Shown piece by piece: positions 37,134-46,011 of a stretch of DNA of 64,000 nt. Source of the stretch: G963663525 sp963663525 (lineage in GTDB: Bacteria > Myxococcota_A > SURF-8 > G963663525). The position numbers and the translations under genes were made by a program. Below the pieces are notes generated by a model. The model ran no database searches, was not told where the DNA came from, and worked only from the letters and a program-made list of their open reading frames with translations. Within the stretch, counting starts at the first letter, position 1; each line of letters opens with the position of its first letter. The stretch spans positions 310,001 through 374,000 of the forward strand of contig CAXXHC010000003.1 of NCBI GenBank assembly GCA_963663525.2. The letters are read 5' to 3'.

Positions 37134-38807
37134 ATGCGTAAAATTATCGCGACGGGGCTGTGGCTATTTGTACTTGTTTTGGCAAATGGGGCGGCAGCGG
37201 AAGAAGAGTTGTGGGTCATTGGAAAAGGCGCCGAAAACATCATCTGGAGCGCGCTGGGCGGTGAGGATTCCCTTGATGGAGGCTGGAAGCTGGAAACCGT
37301 CTCCATCCAGCGCACGAAAGCGAAAGCTTGCTACCATCGTGAAACGTCGAAACCTTTCTGCATATTCGTCGAACATCCCGCCCATGCGGCTAAAAAGGCC
37401 CGGACTGCGGGATCGGTGGCTTTGAACCTCGGCGATGCGGTCCTCGACAATCCCCGAAATGAACTGCTCGAGGCCCTGACTCGACGAGCAAAACATAGCA
37501 ACTGGACGACAGTGTGGAAGCAGTCCCGAAAAAAAGGCGACGATGGCAAAATCGCCAACCCCCAACTGCTACAACTGTTGCAAATCGCGGACTATCTCCA
37601 TCAGCAGCGGAAACTCGAATTCCTGCCGTTCGTGCTTGATATGGCGGCGGCCATCGATGCCGACAACCCTGAATTGCAACTGCGGAAAATCCGGCTGGAT
37701 GTATTGGAAGAACGATACGAAAACGTTCGAAAATGGCTCGGAGAGCATGAAGCGCGCTATCCGGACATGGCGGGAAAATTTTCCGAGGAGAAGGCGAAAC
37801 TTTTTATTTGCGAGGAAAACCTCCCGAAGGCGCTGGAAACTCTGGGAAAAATCAAGCGCGAAGGAAAACCCACGATGGAGGAGTGCAGCGGTGTCCTGGA
37901 TATCGCTCGGCACGTCGAGGAAAAACTTAGTCCTCAAACCGAGTTGGAATTTCTGATGAAAGTGCTGGACTTCTACGAGGACTGCGATGACGTGTGGACA
38001 GCCTACGCCGAGCGGATGTTCGCCGAAGGCCGAGCGGAACGCTTTCTGGAGCACATCGACGAGAAACTCGCCGAACACCCTGAAAACACTTCATGGTTGC
38101 ATCTCAAGGCAAAGGCGCTGATGCATCTCCGGCGTTTTCGAGAAGCGCGCAGAGTTCTGGAAGCGCTGTACGATCTCAAGCCCGACCCCAAACTCGTGGA
38201 GGCGCATTCCACGCTCGTCGAGCGCCTTTCCGGCGATAGATACTTGTACGATCACATGCTCGGTCGTGTGAAAGCCAAAAAAGACGATCTCCTCGGCCTT
38301 CACGCCCTGGTGATTCTCGACTGCCACCGGGGCTGGTACGAGTCCTGTCGTTCGCGAGTGGACATGCTTCATTCCAAACTTCCAGACGATTCGCTGCTTT
38401 ACGTGTATGGCGCGTTGAGTCGTTACGAACTGGACGACTGGGAAGGAATCCGGCAATGGCTGGACGAATTCGCCAACAAAGGGCTGGGCAACCGAGATTT
38501 GTACTACCTCAAGGCTATACTCTGGCACCGAAAAGAGTTGCCCAAAGCCCTTCGAAATCTGGATAAATACCTCAGTTACCCCGTCGGTCCCGAAGACGAC
38601 ATCGACAAATACGCCCATGCGTTGGAGATTCGGGAACGGCTCGTCAAAGGCGAAACGATCTGGGAATGGCTGCCGCACGAAGAATATCCCATCGATCCCG
38701 TCTGGATTCCCCGCCTGATCCGTTACGGCGTTCCGGTGGCGGTTGCTGTGCTGCTGCTGGCCGTGCTAGGAATCGTCTCGTGGAGGAGAAAACGAAAGAA
38801 CGGGTAA
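37134..38807 (+). CDS. TPR-like exported protein with C-terminal membrane anchor
   Basis: 557 residues. Signal peptide (IIATGLWLFVLVLANGAAA); a short N-domain with Cys pair (CYHRETSKPFCIFVEH); then tetratricopeptide-like helical repeats from about residue 120 to 500 (NSWLHLKAKALMHLRRFREARRVLEALYDLKPDPK is the clearest; KAILWHRKELPKALRNLDKYLS another); and a C-terminal membrane helix (YGVPVAVAVLLLAVLGIVSW) with a RRKRK stop-transfer tail. Probably a periplasmic scaffold. It follows the radical SAM gene B by about 110 bases and may belong to the same system. Confidence 0.7.
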   Translation: MRKIIATGLWLFVLVLANGAAAEEELWVIGKGAENIIWSALGGEDSLDGGWKLETVSIQRTKAKACYHRETSKPFCIFVEHPAHAAKKARTAGSVALNLGDAVLDNPRNELLEALTRRAKHSNWTTVWKQSRKKGDDGKIANPQLLQLLQIADYLHQQRKLEFLPFVLDMAAAIDADNPELQLRKIRLDVLEERYENVRKWLGEHEARYPDMAGKFSEEKAKLFICEENLPKALETLGKIKREGKPTMEECSGVLDIARHVEEKLSPQTELEFLMKVLDFYEDCDDVWTAYAERMFAEGRAERFLEHIDEKLAEHPENTSWLHLKAKALMHLRRFREARRVLEALYDLKPDPKLVEAHSTLVERLSGDRYLYDHMLGRVKAKKDDLLGLHALVILDCHRGWYESCRSRVDMLHSKLPDDSLLYVYGALSRYELDDWEGIRQWLDEFANKGLGNRDLYYLKAILWHRKELPKALRNLDKYLSYPVGPEDDIDKYAHALEIRERLVKGETIWEWLPHEEYPIDPVWIPRLIRYGVPVAVAVLLLAVLGIVSWRRKRKNG

Positions 38808-38845
38808 ACGAAGCCATCGGTTTTATCCGAATTCTGTAAGAAATC

Positions 38846-40501
38846 TCAGCGTTTATCGCCCAACACTCGCTGATAAATCTCCTCGATGCTTTCGCGTTCG
38901 ATGTCGCCCAGAGGTTCGGGCGTGCGCATCAGCCGCACGAAGCGGTCACGTACGGTGTCCAGGTAGGTTTCGTCGTGGATGACACCTTGGCTCGTATACG
39001 GCAGGTCGAAGAAGTCGAGCGTCGTTCCCGTTTCGGGAACAAGGGTCAGTCCCAGCAATTCGGGTCGGGAATGCGCCAGGCAATTGCGGTTGAGCAGGAA
39101 GTCCTGCAAGATTGTCATATGGATGTGCCGTCGGTGGCGAAGGCAGAATTTCAGTGTGTTTTCAAACTCTTCCCGGCTTTCATCCGGGGCGAGGATCAAG
39201 TACACGCTGGTCTCGATGCCATTTTTGCTCGTGTTTTCAAGCATTTCCGGCACTCGTTCCAGGTCGATGCCCTTGCGGTAGCTTTTCAGACGATCCTTGT
39301 GCGCCGTCTCCAACCCGAAGAAAATGATACGGCACCCCGCGCGTGCAAGTAGCCGAACATATTCGGGATCGGCGAATTCCTTGTTGAAACGGGCCTGCAT
39401 GAACCACTCGATCTCCAAGCCCTCTTCCAACAGGTGTTCGCAGATTTCTCTCGTGACTTGCGCGTTGACCGCGTTGTCGATGAAGGAAAAACGCCGCACG
39501 CCGGTTTGTTCGATGTAGACGCGAACACGACGGACGATTTCGTCCGGGGCGAGCTGAATCCACTGCCGGTCGCTGTAATTGTGCCAGCAAAACGTGCACT
39601 TACGGTAATAACACATGCTGGCGCGTTCCACGGGCAACGACAGTTCGGTGTACAGATCGAGGTTCAGGCCGGAAAAATCGGGGGGCGGCAGGTGGTCGAG
39701 CGGCAGGGAAAGTTTTTCGGGCGTGCGCGTGGGAACGCCGGTGTCGTCGCGGAAGATTAGGTTGGGAATTTCGTGAAACTCCCCGCCGTTTCGGGTGCGC
39801 TCGACGAGATCGAGCAACGGTTCCTCGCCGTCACTGGTGACGAAAACATCAAAGAAATCAAAGAGAAACGCGTATTCACGGCGAGTCAGAAACTCCCGCC
39901 CCAGTTTCACGTAAGGCCCCCCGGCCACCAGCGGCGTATCGGGCCGGAGGCGCTTCCACTCTCTCGCCAGTCGGCAGGCGTACACCACCTGTTGCGGAGA
40001 AACGAGCGACAGTCCCACCACGGCGGGCTCGAAGCGGTCCAGTAAGGTTTTCAGGCGCAACTTCAAAAAGGTGTCCATCAGTGGATCGCGTACTTGCAGG
40101 TGCTTGAAAAGTTCGTCCCGGTCGAGGCGGCGAACCGCAGTCCTCTCGTACAGCCAGTTGAAGATTTCCTTACGGTTTTCATGCACATAGCGCCGCAATT
40201 CCTCCCCGGAAAAGACGCTCTGATCGAGAAACCGCGCATACAACCTTTGAACCGCGCCAAAAAAGCAGTCGTCGCCGATGGCGAACGAAGCGCGCAGCCA
40301 CTTCATGAAAAGCTCGAACGCCCCTTTGCGGAACAGAAAATCCCCCCAGTAGCGGGCGTTCCAGTCGTCCTGTTCCACGCGCCTGCCATGAGATTTCAGG
40401 TAGGCGGTGAGCCTCGGCAGGGCGATTTCCGGCATGAAATAGCACTCATAGGAAGGCGGAAACACCAGCCAGGCGTCCAGAGCTTGCACGTCGCGCGTCA
40501 T
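38846..40501 (-). CDS. B12-binding-type radical SAM protein C, CX4CX2C motif
   Basis: 551 residues. A long N-terminal region precedes the B12-like Rossmann part (PAVVGLSLVSPQQVVYACRLA, TPLVAGGPYVKLG). The iron-sulfur cysteines are at 297, 302 and 305 (ASMCYYRKCTFCWH), giving CX4CX2C rather than CX3CX2C. Downstream motifs are normal: RFSFIDNAVNAQ, CRIIFFGLETAHKDRL. Its start overlaps the stop of gene D by 4 bases, so C is the third gene of the E-D-C operon. Substrate unknown. Confidence 0.85.
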   Translation of the reverse strand: MTRDVQALDAWLVFPPSYECYFMPEIALPRLTAYLKSHGRRVEQDDWNARYWGDFLFRKGAFELFMKWLRASFAIGDDCFFGAVQRLYARFLDQSVFSGEELRRYVHENRKEIFNWLYERTAVRRLDRDELFKHLQVRDPLMDTFLKLRLKTLLDRFEPAVVGLSLVSPQQVVYACRLAREWKRLRPDTPLVAGGPYVKLGREFLTRREYAFLFDFFDVFVTSDGEEPLLDLVERTRNGGEFHEIPNLIFRDDTGVPTRTPEKLSLPLDHLPPPDFSGLNLDLYTELSLPVERASMCYYRKCTFCWHNYSDRQWIQLAPDEIVRRVRVYIEQTGVRRFSFIDNAVNAQVTREICEHLLEEGLEIEWFMQARFNKEFADPEYVRLLARAGCRIIFFGLETAHKDRLKSYRKGIDLERVPEMLENTSKNGIETSVYLILAPDESREEFENTLKFCLRHRRHIHMTILQDFLLNRNCLAHSRPELLGLTLVPETGTTLDFFDLPYTSQGVIHDETYLDTVRDRFVRLMRTPEPLGDIERESIEEIYQRVLGDKR

Positions 40502-41991
40502 CGAAATCGCTCCGCCAGCCGGTCGAACAGCGGATGCGTCTTGCGCCCGGCGAGGATCTCGGCCTTGGAAAACAGTTTGAAATTGAAGGTTTTGTAGACT
40601 TCCTCCATGAAAGTTACCGGCAGATCCGGTGAAGCCAGCGGAAACAGGAAGGAATCCAGGTCTTCGAGCCCACGGCCTTCGTACAGATGCCGGTACTTGT
40701 CGAAATCCTCCGTACCCGGAATGGGGGTGTAGACCCGGATGTCGATCAACACGTGGCGCTCGACGATGGCCTTCAAGTCGTCGAGCACGTCGTCCTCGGT
40801 CTGTCCGGGATAGCCGATCATGATGACCGCATTCACGCGCCGCCGCTCGAAACCCGCCCGAAGCGCCGTTTCCACCCCGGAATCGAAACGTTTGAACAAG
40901 TGCCTGCGGTGAAATTCCGCGATTTTATCCATTCTCGTGGTTTCCAGCGGCATGATGATGTCTTTGAAACCGGCCTGCTTCATTTTCAGCGCCAGTTCCA
41001 TATCGAAGTGCGCCAGGGAAAAACCGCTCGGCACGCCCAGTGACACCCCGCCTTTCAAGGCAATCAACAGATCGAGCAGCGCGTGTGCCTGGTTGAGATC
41101 CAGTAGCAGGTCCGAGTCCCAGAAATGCAGCTCGCGCAGTCCCCAGACGACGTAGGCGCGAAGCTGTTCCATGAGGCCGTCCCGTTCGAGAGTGCGAGCC
41201 CGACCCTCCAGCTTACGCACTGCGCAATAGGAGCAGCGGTTGTTGCAGCCGTAGGAGCTTTTCAGGCTCATAGACGGATTTCCGTAGTGTTTCCAGGTGA
41301 TTTCGTCGATCCACTGTGCCGCGAGTTCACCGTCTGTACCAACGGCTACGTCGTCCGCGCCGCTTTGTCGGGCGTGTTCGGGACACAAACTGGGGTAAAT
41401 TCCCCCCAAACGAACGCGAGCGGAAGGGAAACGTTCCTTAGACAACTCGACCATTTCCCAGCTCGTCGGCCAGCAGTAGGTGAAAATCGAGGAAATCGCC
41501 ACCTCGTCCACGTCATTCGGTAGGGCGTCGAGGCGGCGGCGTATCTCGTCGGGGGTCAGGCCGATACGGAACACCGGGCGGGCGATGCCCTCGTTTTCGT
41601 AGTTGCCGCAGGGAGCCAGTCGGCGGACGCGATCCCGACGGAAAAAGGTTTTTCGCTGCATGATGTCGGGACCGAGGTTGAAGGCGTCGAGCAGGTGGAC
41701 TTCATACCCTCGGTTCCGGTACAAACTCACCAGTTTCAGGGCGGCCAACGGAAAATTCGTCACGAAATCAAAGGCATAGTCCATCACCGCCATAGCGGGA
41801 TTTTCCAGCGGCGGGACGATCACCAGGGCTTTTTTGCGTCGTTTGAGAAGGGGAATTCCCACTTCGGGAGTTTTTTCATCGTTTTCGCGGGAGTCGCCGT
41901 GCCTCTCGGTTTCTTGATTCTCTGCGCGTTCTTGGGTGCCTCCAACAGATGGCCGAAGGGTTTCAACGGAGGACGCGCGAAGCGGAATCAC
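40498..41991 (-). CDS. B12-binding-type radical SAM protein D
   Basis: 497 residues from a GTG start. Rossmann part: ALVIVPPLENPAMAVMDYAF, NFPLAALKLVSLYRNRGYEVHLLDAF, VDEVAISSIFTYCW, RVRLGGIYPSL. CX3CX2C at Cys249, 253 and 256 (KSSYGCNNRCSYCAVRKLEG). Then ELHFWDSDLLLDLNQ and IMIGYPGQTEDDVL. The open frame extends 103 codons upstream into gene E; I set the start at GTG 41991 because it overlaps the stop of E by 4 bases (GTGA), matching the other junctions, and the upstream part looks like out-of-frame E sequence. A later GTG near 41850 is possible. Confidence 0.8.
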   Translation of the reverse strand: MIPLRASSVETLRPSVGGTQERAENQETERHGDSRENDEKTPEVGIPLLKRRKKALVIVPPLENPAMAVMDYAFDFVTNFPLAALKLVSLYRNRGYEVHLLDAFNLGPDIMQRKTFFRRDRVRRLAPCGNYENEGIARPVFRIGLTPDEIRRRLDALPNDVDEVAISSIFTYCWPTSWEMVELSKERFPSARVRLGGIYPSLCPEHARQSGADDVAVGTDGELAAQWIDEITWKHYGNPSMSLKSSYGCNNRCSYCAVRKLEGRARTLERDGLMEQLRAYVVWGLRELHFWDSDLLLDLNQAHALLDLLIALKGGVSLGVPSGFSLAHFDMELALKMKQAGFKDIIMPLETTRMDKIAEFHRRHLFKRFDSGVETALRAGFERRRVNAVIMIGYPGQTEDDVLDDLKAIVERHVLIDIRVYTPIPGTEDFDKYRHLYEGRGLEDLDSFLFPLASPDLPVTFMEEVYKTFNFKLFSKAEILAGRKTHPLFDRLAERFR

Positions 41992-43532
41992 AACGTTCTT
42001 CGCAGGCGAATGAAGGGCTCGGGAGTTTTTTTTTTCGTCCCCTCCACGTGAGAGTTGGGCATTTCCATACGACCGAAGTCTCTGAGACGGTCGCAATAAA
42101 ACAGGTCGTTCAAACGATAGTAGACCACGCGGTCCACGCCCGCTCTCAGAAGCAGGCTCGGAAGTTCGCGGTTGTCTGGATCGAGGTAGGCTACTACGGT
42201 GACGTTTTTCTCCGCTAAGCGCTTGATGCCCGCCAGCATGTGTTTGTGTGCATCCGCGACACGAACATAAGCATCGTATTCCGCCGTGCTTTGTCCCCAC
42301 ACCGGCACGTGCAGTTCCCGCAATCCGGCCTTGGAAGCTTTCGCGACCATATCCGGTGAAGCGAAGATACGAGCGTTTCCGATTGCACAGGCGTTGTAGC
42401 CGTGACGGGTGATTTCCTCCACAATTTCAAAAGCTTGCGGATGTAAGAATGGTTCTCCACCCCGCAACCAGACGTCGGAATAATCCAACGGTTCGGCCTT
42501 CCAGAGCGCATCGAGTTGGGATCGCAGACTAGGCCCTTCGGACCGGCTCCGGCTGGTGCATTCGGGGCAGCCGTTGGTGCAACCGGTGTGAAACTCGATC
42601 TTCTGGAAATCCCCCAGCGGATAAAGATGGCTTTGCGGGTCTATGCCCTGTTCGATCATTCGCAGGAAATCCGGCGTCATCATCGGGCAGCGTCCCTGCT
42701 GGTGCACGGGGCTGAAAAAACGGTGTCGCCGGGCGCGGTCCAGAATCACGTCCAGCGGTTCTTCGCGGATGTTGCCCAGGTAAATCGGAACGAAATTGCA
42801 GGGTTGCACCTCTCCGTACGGAGAAATGAACAGCGATCCGCCGCTGATGGCGGGGCAGCCTTCGAAATCCGGCAGGTTCATGCCCTCCGACACGAAGACG
42901 AAGCGGTTGTCCACGTGGCGATTGATGGCGGCCTTTTCTTCGTCGGTGAGCAGGATTCCGGTGTTGTCGAACCAGCTTCCGGAAGCCAGCGGATACAACA
43001 GACGGATTCCATTGACCTTTTTCCTTTTCGCCAGCGCAATCAACTCCTCCAGCCTGCCATCCTTGAGATGCTCGCGAAAGATGCACGTCGAGTAAAACAG
43101 CGGAATGCCTTCGCGGACGAGGATGTCGGTGGAGCGCATGATTTCGTCGAACACACCCTTGCGGCGATGCATCTGTTCGTTGAATTCCGCATCGGCGGAA
43201 AACAGGCTCATGTACAGCAAACTTACACGGGCTTGCTTGAGTTTCCGGGCGGTGTCCTCGGTGATGCGCACGCCGTTCGTATCAAGCGTGAGATACTGGG
43301 TTTTGTCGCGCACCGCCTGCAGAATGTCGAAGATATCCTCGCGCAGCAGCGCTTCTCCGCCGAAAAGGTTCAATTCTTTGAGTTTGTGCTCGGAAGCGTC
43401 TTCGACGACGCGGCGGATTTCGTCGAACGTCAATTCCCCTTTGGGATCGACCGGATAGGAGCCTTGAGAGCAATGCACGCAACGGCACTGGCAACGATAG
43501 GTGACTCCCAAAATCAATCGTTCCAGTTTCAT
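41988..43532 (-). CDS. Tandem double radical SAM protein E
   Basis: 514 residues holding two radical SAM cores. First core: CX3CX2C at Cys14, 18 and 21 (GVTYRCQCRCVHCSQG), NLFGGEALLRED near 56-67, and a SPASM-like region with Cys226, 245 and 282 (EGCPAISGGSLFISPYGEVQPC). Second core: Cys318, 322 and 325 (FHTGCTNGCPECTSR), GGEP at 358-361 (WLRGGEPFLHP), LHVPVWGQSTAEYD. Each core therefore has its own cluster motif and AdoMet-binding GGE. The lead gene of the E-D-C operon, joined to D by a 4-base overlap. SPASM proteins usually act on peptides, the others on small molecules, so the substrate is open. Confidence 0.88.
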   Translation of the reverse strand: MKLERLILGVTYRCQCRCVHCSQGSYPVDPKGELTFDEIRRVVEDASEHKLKELNLFGGEALLREDIFDILQAVRDKTQYLTLDTNGVRITEDTARKLKQARVSLLYMSLFSADAEFNEQMHRRKGVFDEIMRSTDILVREGIPLFYSTCIFREHLKDGRLEELIALAKRKKVNGIRLLYPLASGSWFDNTGILLTDEEKAAINRHVDNRFVFVSEGMNLPDFEGCPAISGGSLFISPYGEVQPCNFVPIYLGNIREEPLDVILDRARRHRFFSPVHQQGRCPMMTPDFLRMIEQGIDPQSHLYPLGDFQKIEFHTGCTNGCPECTSRSRSEGPSLRSQLDALWKAEPLDYSDVWLRGGEPFLHPQAFEIVEEITRHGYNACAIGNARIFASPDMVAKASKAGLRELHVPVWGQSTAEYDAYVRVADAHKHMLAGIKRLAEKNVTVVAYLDPDNRELPSLLLRAGVDRVVYYRLNDLFYCDRLRDFGRMEMPNSHVEGTKKKTPEPFIRLRRTL

Positions 43533-43729
43533 CCGTGTTTCCAGCGTCCTTTCAGGTCAAACGTCGAGGGTATCTATAGAAAAAGACTATGCGATGATTC
43601 GGCGGGCTGTCAAGGAGCGCGGTTTGCGAACACGAACAAAGGTTGTTTTTCATACGTACTAAAGTCATCAATAAAACGACTCGATGAACGAGACCATTGC
43701 AAGAACAACCGATTCGGGGGAACGAAAAG

Positions 43730-43810
43730 ATGCAACATATCCTCATCGATATCCTTGATTTCTCCTGCAACTTTCCGATATTATTTATAAATTGTTCGGA
43801 GAGGCAATGA
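43730..43810 (+). CDS. Possible 26-codon leader ORF coupled to the histidine kinase
   Basis: ATG 43730 (upstream GGGGGAACG) opens a short frame, MQHILIDILDFSCN and onwards, hydrophobic, ending in TGA at 43808-43810 that overlaps the kinase ATG (ATGA). Coupling is plausible but the peptide has no recognised family, and the frame could be chance. Confidence 0.3.
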   Translation: MQHILIDILDFSCNFPILFINCSERQ

Positions 43811-45432
43811 GTGAAGTTCGAGAATCACCAAAGAGGATACATGCCATGTCGGCGACTACACCTTTGAAAACATATTTCGCACCCGCCGAGAGGGCGTCGA
43901 AAGAGGAAATCCAACAGGCATGGCAAAAAGTGCTGGAAGCCGGTCTCGTCAGTTCCGTTTTAGACATCATCCCCGATCCTGCATTGATTCTCAATACCCA
44001 GCGACAGATCGTCGCCATCAACCGGCAGATGGTCAAAGAGCTGGGGTTTTCCTCCCGCGAAGAGGCGTTGGGTAGTCGCCCTGGCGAGCTTTTTGGCTGC
44101 TATGAAGCCAACCATGCTCCCAATGGTTGCGGAACGGGAAAGGGATGCCGATATTGCGGATTGCTTGGCACCGTGCTTCAAGCGAACCAAATCGATACCG
44201 AAGCCGAGGGCGAGTGCAGCATTCGCCTGGATTCCGGCAAAGCGATGGATTACTACGTGCTCGCAGCCACACGGGAAATCGACGATATGCTGGTGGTGTT
44301 CGTTGGGTTGCGGGACATTTCGGCGGAAAAACGCCGCAAAATGCTGGAGCGGACCTTCTTTCACGACATTCTCAACACGGCGGGCGGGATCAAGGGATTC
44401 ATGGCACTGCTAGGAGAAGACGAGTTCCACGAGCCGGATCGAAATTACAAATCAGCCATCAAAGAACTTTCCGGGGTACTGGTCGATGAAATTCACAGCT
44501 ACCGCCAGTTGATTCAAGCCGAGGACGATACGCTCGTCCTCCACGAAACCACCATTTCGGCGCGAAAGCTTTTTGAGAACCTGCGGTTGCTCTATCAAAA
44601 TCACGTCGTAGGAAAAGGGAAAACCATCCGCATTCTTCCGTTCGAAGACCGCCACCTGTTCACGGATCTATCGCTGTTGCGCCGCATTATGGGCAACATG
44701 CTGAAAAACGCGCTGGAAGCGATCAAAGAAGGCGAAGAGGTTACACTCGACATGCGCGACGGCCCGGATTTCGTCGAGCTTCTCGTGGCCAATCCCGGCG
44801 TCATACCGGAAAAGGTCCAGGCGCAGATCTTCCATCGATCGTTCAGCACCAAAGGCACGGATCGCGGCCTGGGCACGTATAGCATGAAACTGCTTGGCGA
44901 ACGCTATCTTGGCGGCGAGGTGTTTTTTGAAAGCACACCGGAAGTGGGTACTGTTTTCTGTTTTCGCCTCCAAGGATCGACAAAGAATGGCAATGAGCAC
45001 GAAACGCTCATTCCCGGAGCGCCGGAAGTTCCCCAACAGATAGAAAACCTTAGTGGTCTCCGTGTGTTGTTGGCCGACGACGACCGCTTCAGCCGCAAAA
45101 TTTGCGCCATCATGCTCAAGAAACTGGGCTGTGACGTTCACGAGGTCGAAAACGGTCAGGAAGTCCTGGAACACCTGAAGACCGAAATCTTCGATTTCAT
45201 CCTGCTCGACGTGCACATGCCGGTGATGGACGGTCTCCAGGCAACACGCGCCATCCGGGAGGAAATCGGCGACCGTTCCACGCCGATCATGGCCATCACG
45301 GCGGGGACGCTTGAAGAAGATCGCGCCGTCTGCCTCCAGGCCGGGATGAACGATTTCATCGATAAACCCGTGGACCCCGACGACCTGAACCGCACCCTGC
45401 TCAAATGGAAGAGACTGGCATCCGGCAAATAG
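43807..45432 (+). CDS. Hybrid histidine kinase: PAS, kinase, receiver
   Basis: About 541 residues, no membrane segment. A PAS-like domain (residues about 45-170) contains four close Cys (98, 108, 114, 117: CYEANHAPNGCGTGKGCRYC), which could bind a metal or Fe-S cluster. Then comes the phospho-acceptor His in RTFFHDILNTAGGIKGF, and an HATPase domain (RIMGNMLKNALEAIKEG for the N box, GTDRGLGTYSMKLLGERYLGG for the G box). A CheY-like receiver follows, with DDDRF and phospho-Asp in FDFILLDVHMPVMDG. A cytosolic redox or metal sensor is inferred. Start at 43807 follows GGAGAGG. No separate output regulator is visible nearby. Confidence 0.9.
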   Translation: MSEVRESPKRIHAMSATTPLKTYFAPAERASKEEIQQAWQKVLEAGLVSSVLDIIPDPALILNTQRQIVAINRQMVKELGFSSREEALGSRPGELFGCYEANHAPNGCGTGKGCRYCGLLGTVLQANQIDTEAEGECSIRLDSGKAMDYYVLAATREIDDMLVVFVGLRDISAEKRRKMLERTFFHDILNTAGGIKGFMALLGEDEFHEPDRNYKSAIKELSGVLVDEIHSYRQLIQAEDDTLVLHETTISARKLFENLRLLYQNHVVGKGKTIRILPFEDRHLFTDLSLLRRIMGNMLKNALEAIKEGEEVTLDMRDGPDFVELLVANPGVIPEKVQAQIFHRSFSTKGTDRGLGTYSMKLLGERYLGGEVFFESTPEVGTVFCFRLQGSTKNGNEHETLIPGAPEVPQQIENLSGLRVLLADDDRFSRKICAIMLKKLGCDVHEVENGQEVLEHLKTEIFDFILLDVHMPVMDGLQATRAIREEIGDRSTPIMAITAGTLEEDRAVCLQAGMNDFIDKPVDPDDLNRTLLKWKRLASGK

Positions 45433-45532
45433 ACTTTCAGTTTCGTTTGCTTCACGGTCGGAAGTGATCCGCAATTGCCTTCCGTTCACGATCATGAAAT
45501 CGGAACATCATCATTTTCAAACTCACAAAGGC

Positions 45533-45587
45533 TTGACAGATCCCGCACACCGATGATAGGGTATTGCCAGTTAACGTCCACTGGCAA
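45533..45587 (+). promoter_or_regulatory. Promoter and palindromic operator of the merR gene
   Basis: TTGACA at 45533-45538, 18 bases, TAGGGT at 45557-45562. Directly downstream is a perfect inverted repeat TTGCCAGT-N8-ACTGGCAA (45564-45587) over the likely start of transcription. The centre TTAACGTCCA is reminiscent of sites used by LiuR-type MerR proteins. This points to autoregulation of the operon below. Confidence 0.65.
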
Positions 45588-45599
45588 ACTTTTATCTAA

Positions 45600-45995
45600 A
45601 TGACTGATAATACTCAGGATCTTAGACTTTCTACCGGCGAGGCCGCCGAGCGGCTGGGGATTTCTCCGCGAACGATTCGTTACTGGGAGGAGAAAGGACT
45701 GCTCGAAAGGCCCAAGCGTAACGGCGTGCGTCGGATCTATTCCGCCGACGACCTGCGCAAGATGAAATTCATCCAGCGTCTGAAGCTGTTGGGACTCACG
45801 CTCGCCGAAATTCAGGAGTTGGGGCGCGTTTACAAAATCCGCCGTTCCAACGACCAGATGCTGGAAAGACTCACCGAACTGCTTACCGCGCACCAGCGGC
45901 ACATTCACGAAAACATTCAATCGCTGCTGGCACTTAAAAAAGATGTCGAGGACTATCTCGTCCGTATTGAACACAAACTGAAATCCAAACGTTAA
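45600..45995 (+). CDS. MerR-family transcriptional regulator
   Basis: 131 residues. N-terminal winged HTH (STGEAAERLGISPRTIRYWEEKGLL, PKRNGVRRIYSADDLRKMKFIQRLKLLG) and C-terminal dimerisation helix (LERLTELLTAHQRHIHENIQSLLALKKDVEDYL). No Cys effector cluster, so a small-molecule ligand rather than a metal is likely. Placed 16 bases before an acyl-CoA degradation operon, like the LiuR regulators of leucine breakdown; the ligand here is inferred to be a pathway intermediate. Confidence 0.9.
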   Translation: MTDNTQDLRLSTGEAAERLGISPRTIRYWEEKGLLERPKRNGVRRIYSADDLRKMKFIQRLKLLGLTLAEIQELGRVYKIRRSNDQMLERLTELLTAHQRHIHENIQSLLALKKDVEDYLVRIEHKLKSKR

Positions 45996-46011
45996 CCCAC
46001 GGAGGAAAAAC

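Noticed and set aside
41992..42300. Longer N-terminus for radical SAM gene D
   Set aside because: The extra 103 residues lie within gene E in another frame, are low-complexity and lack a ribosome site; a GTG overlapping the E stop fits better.
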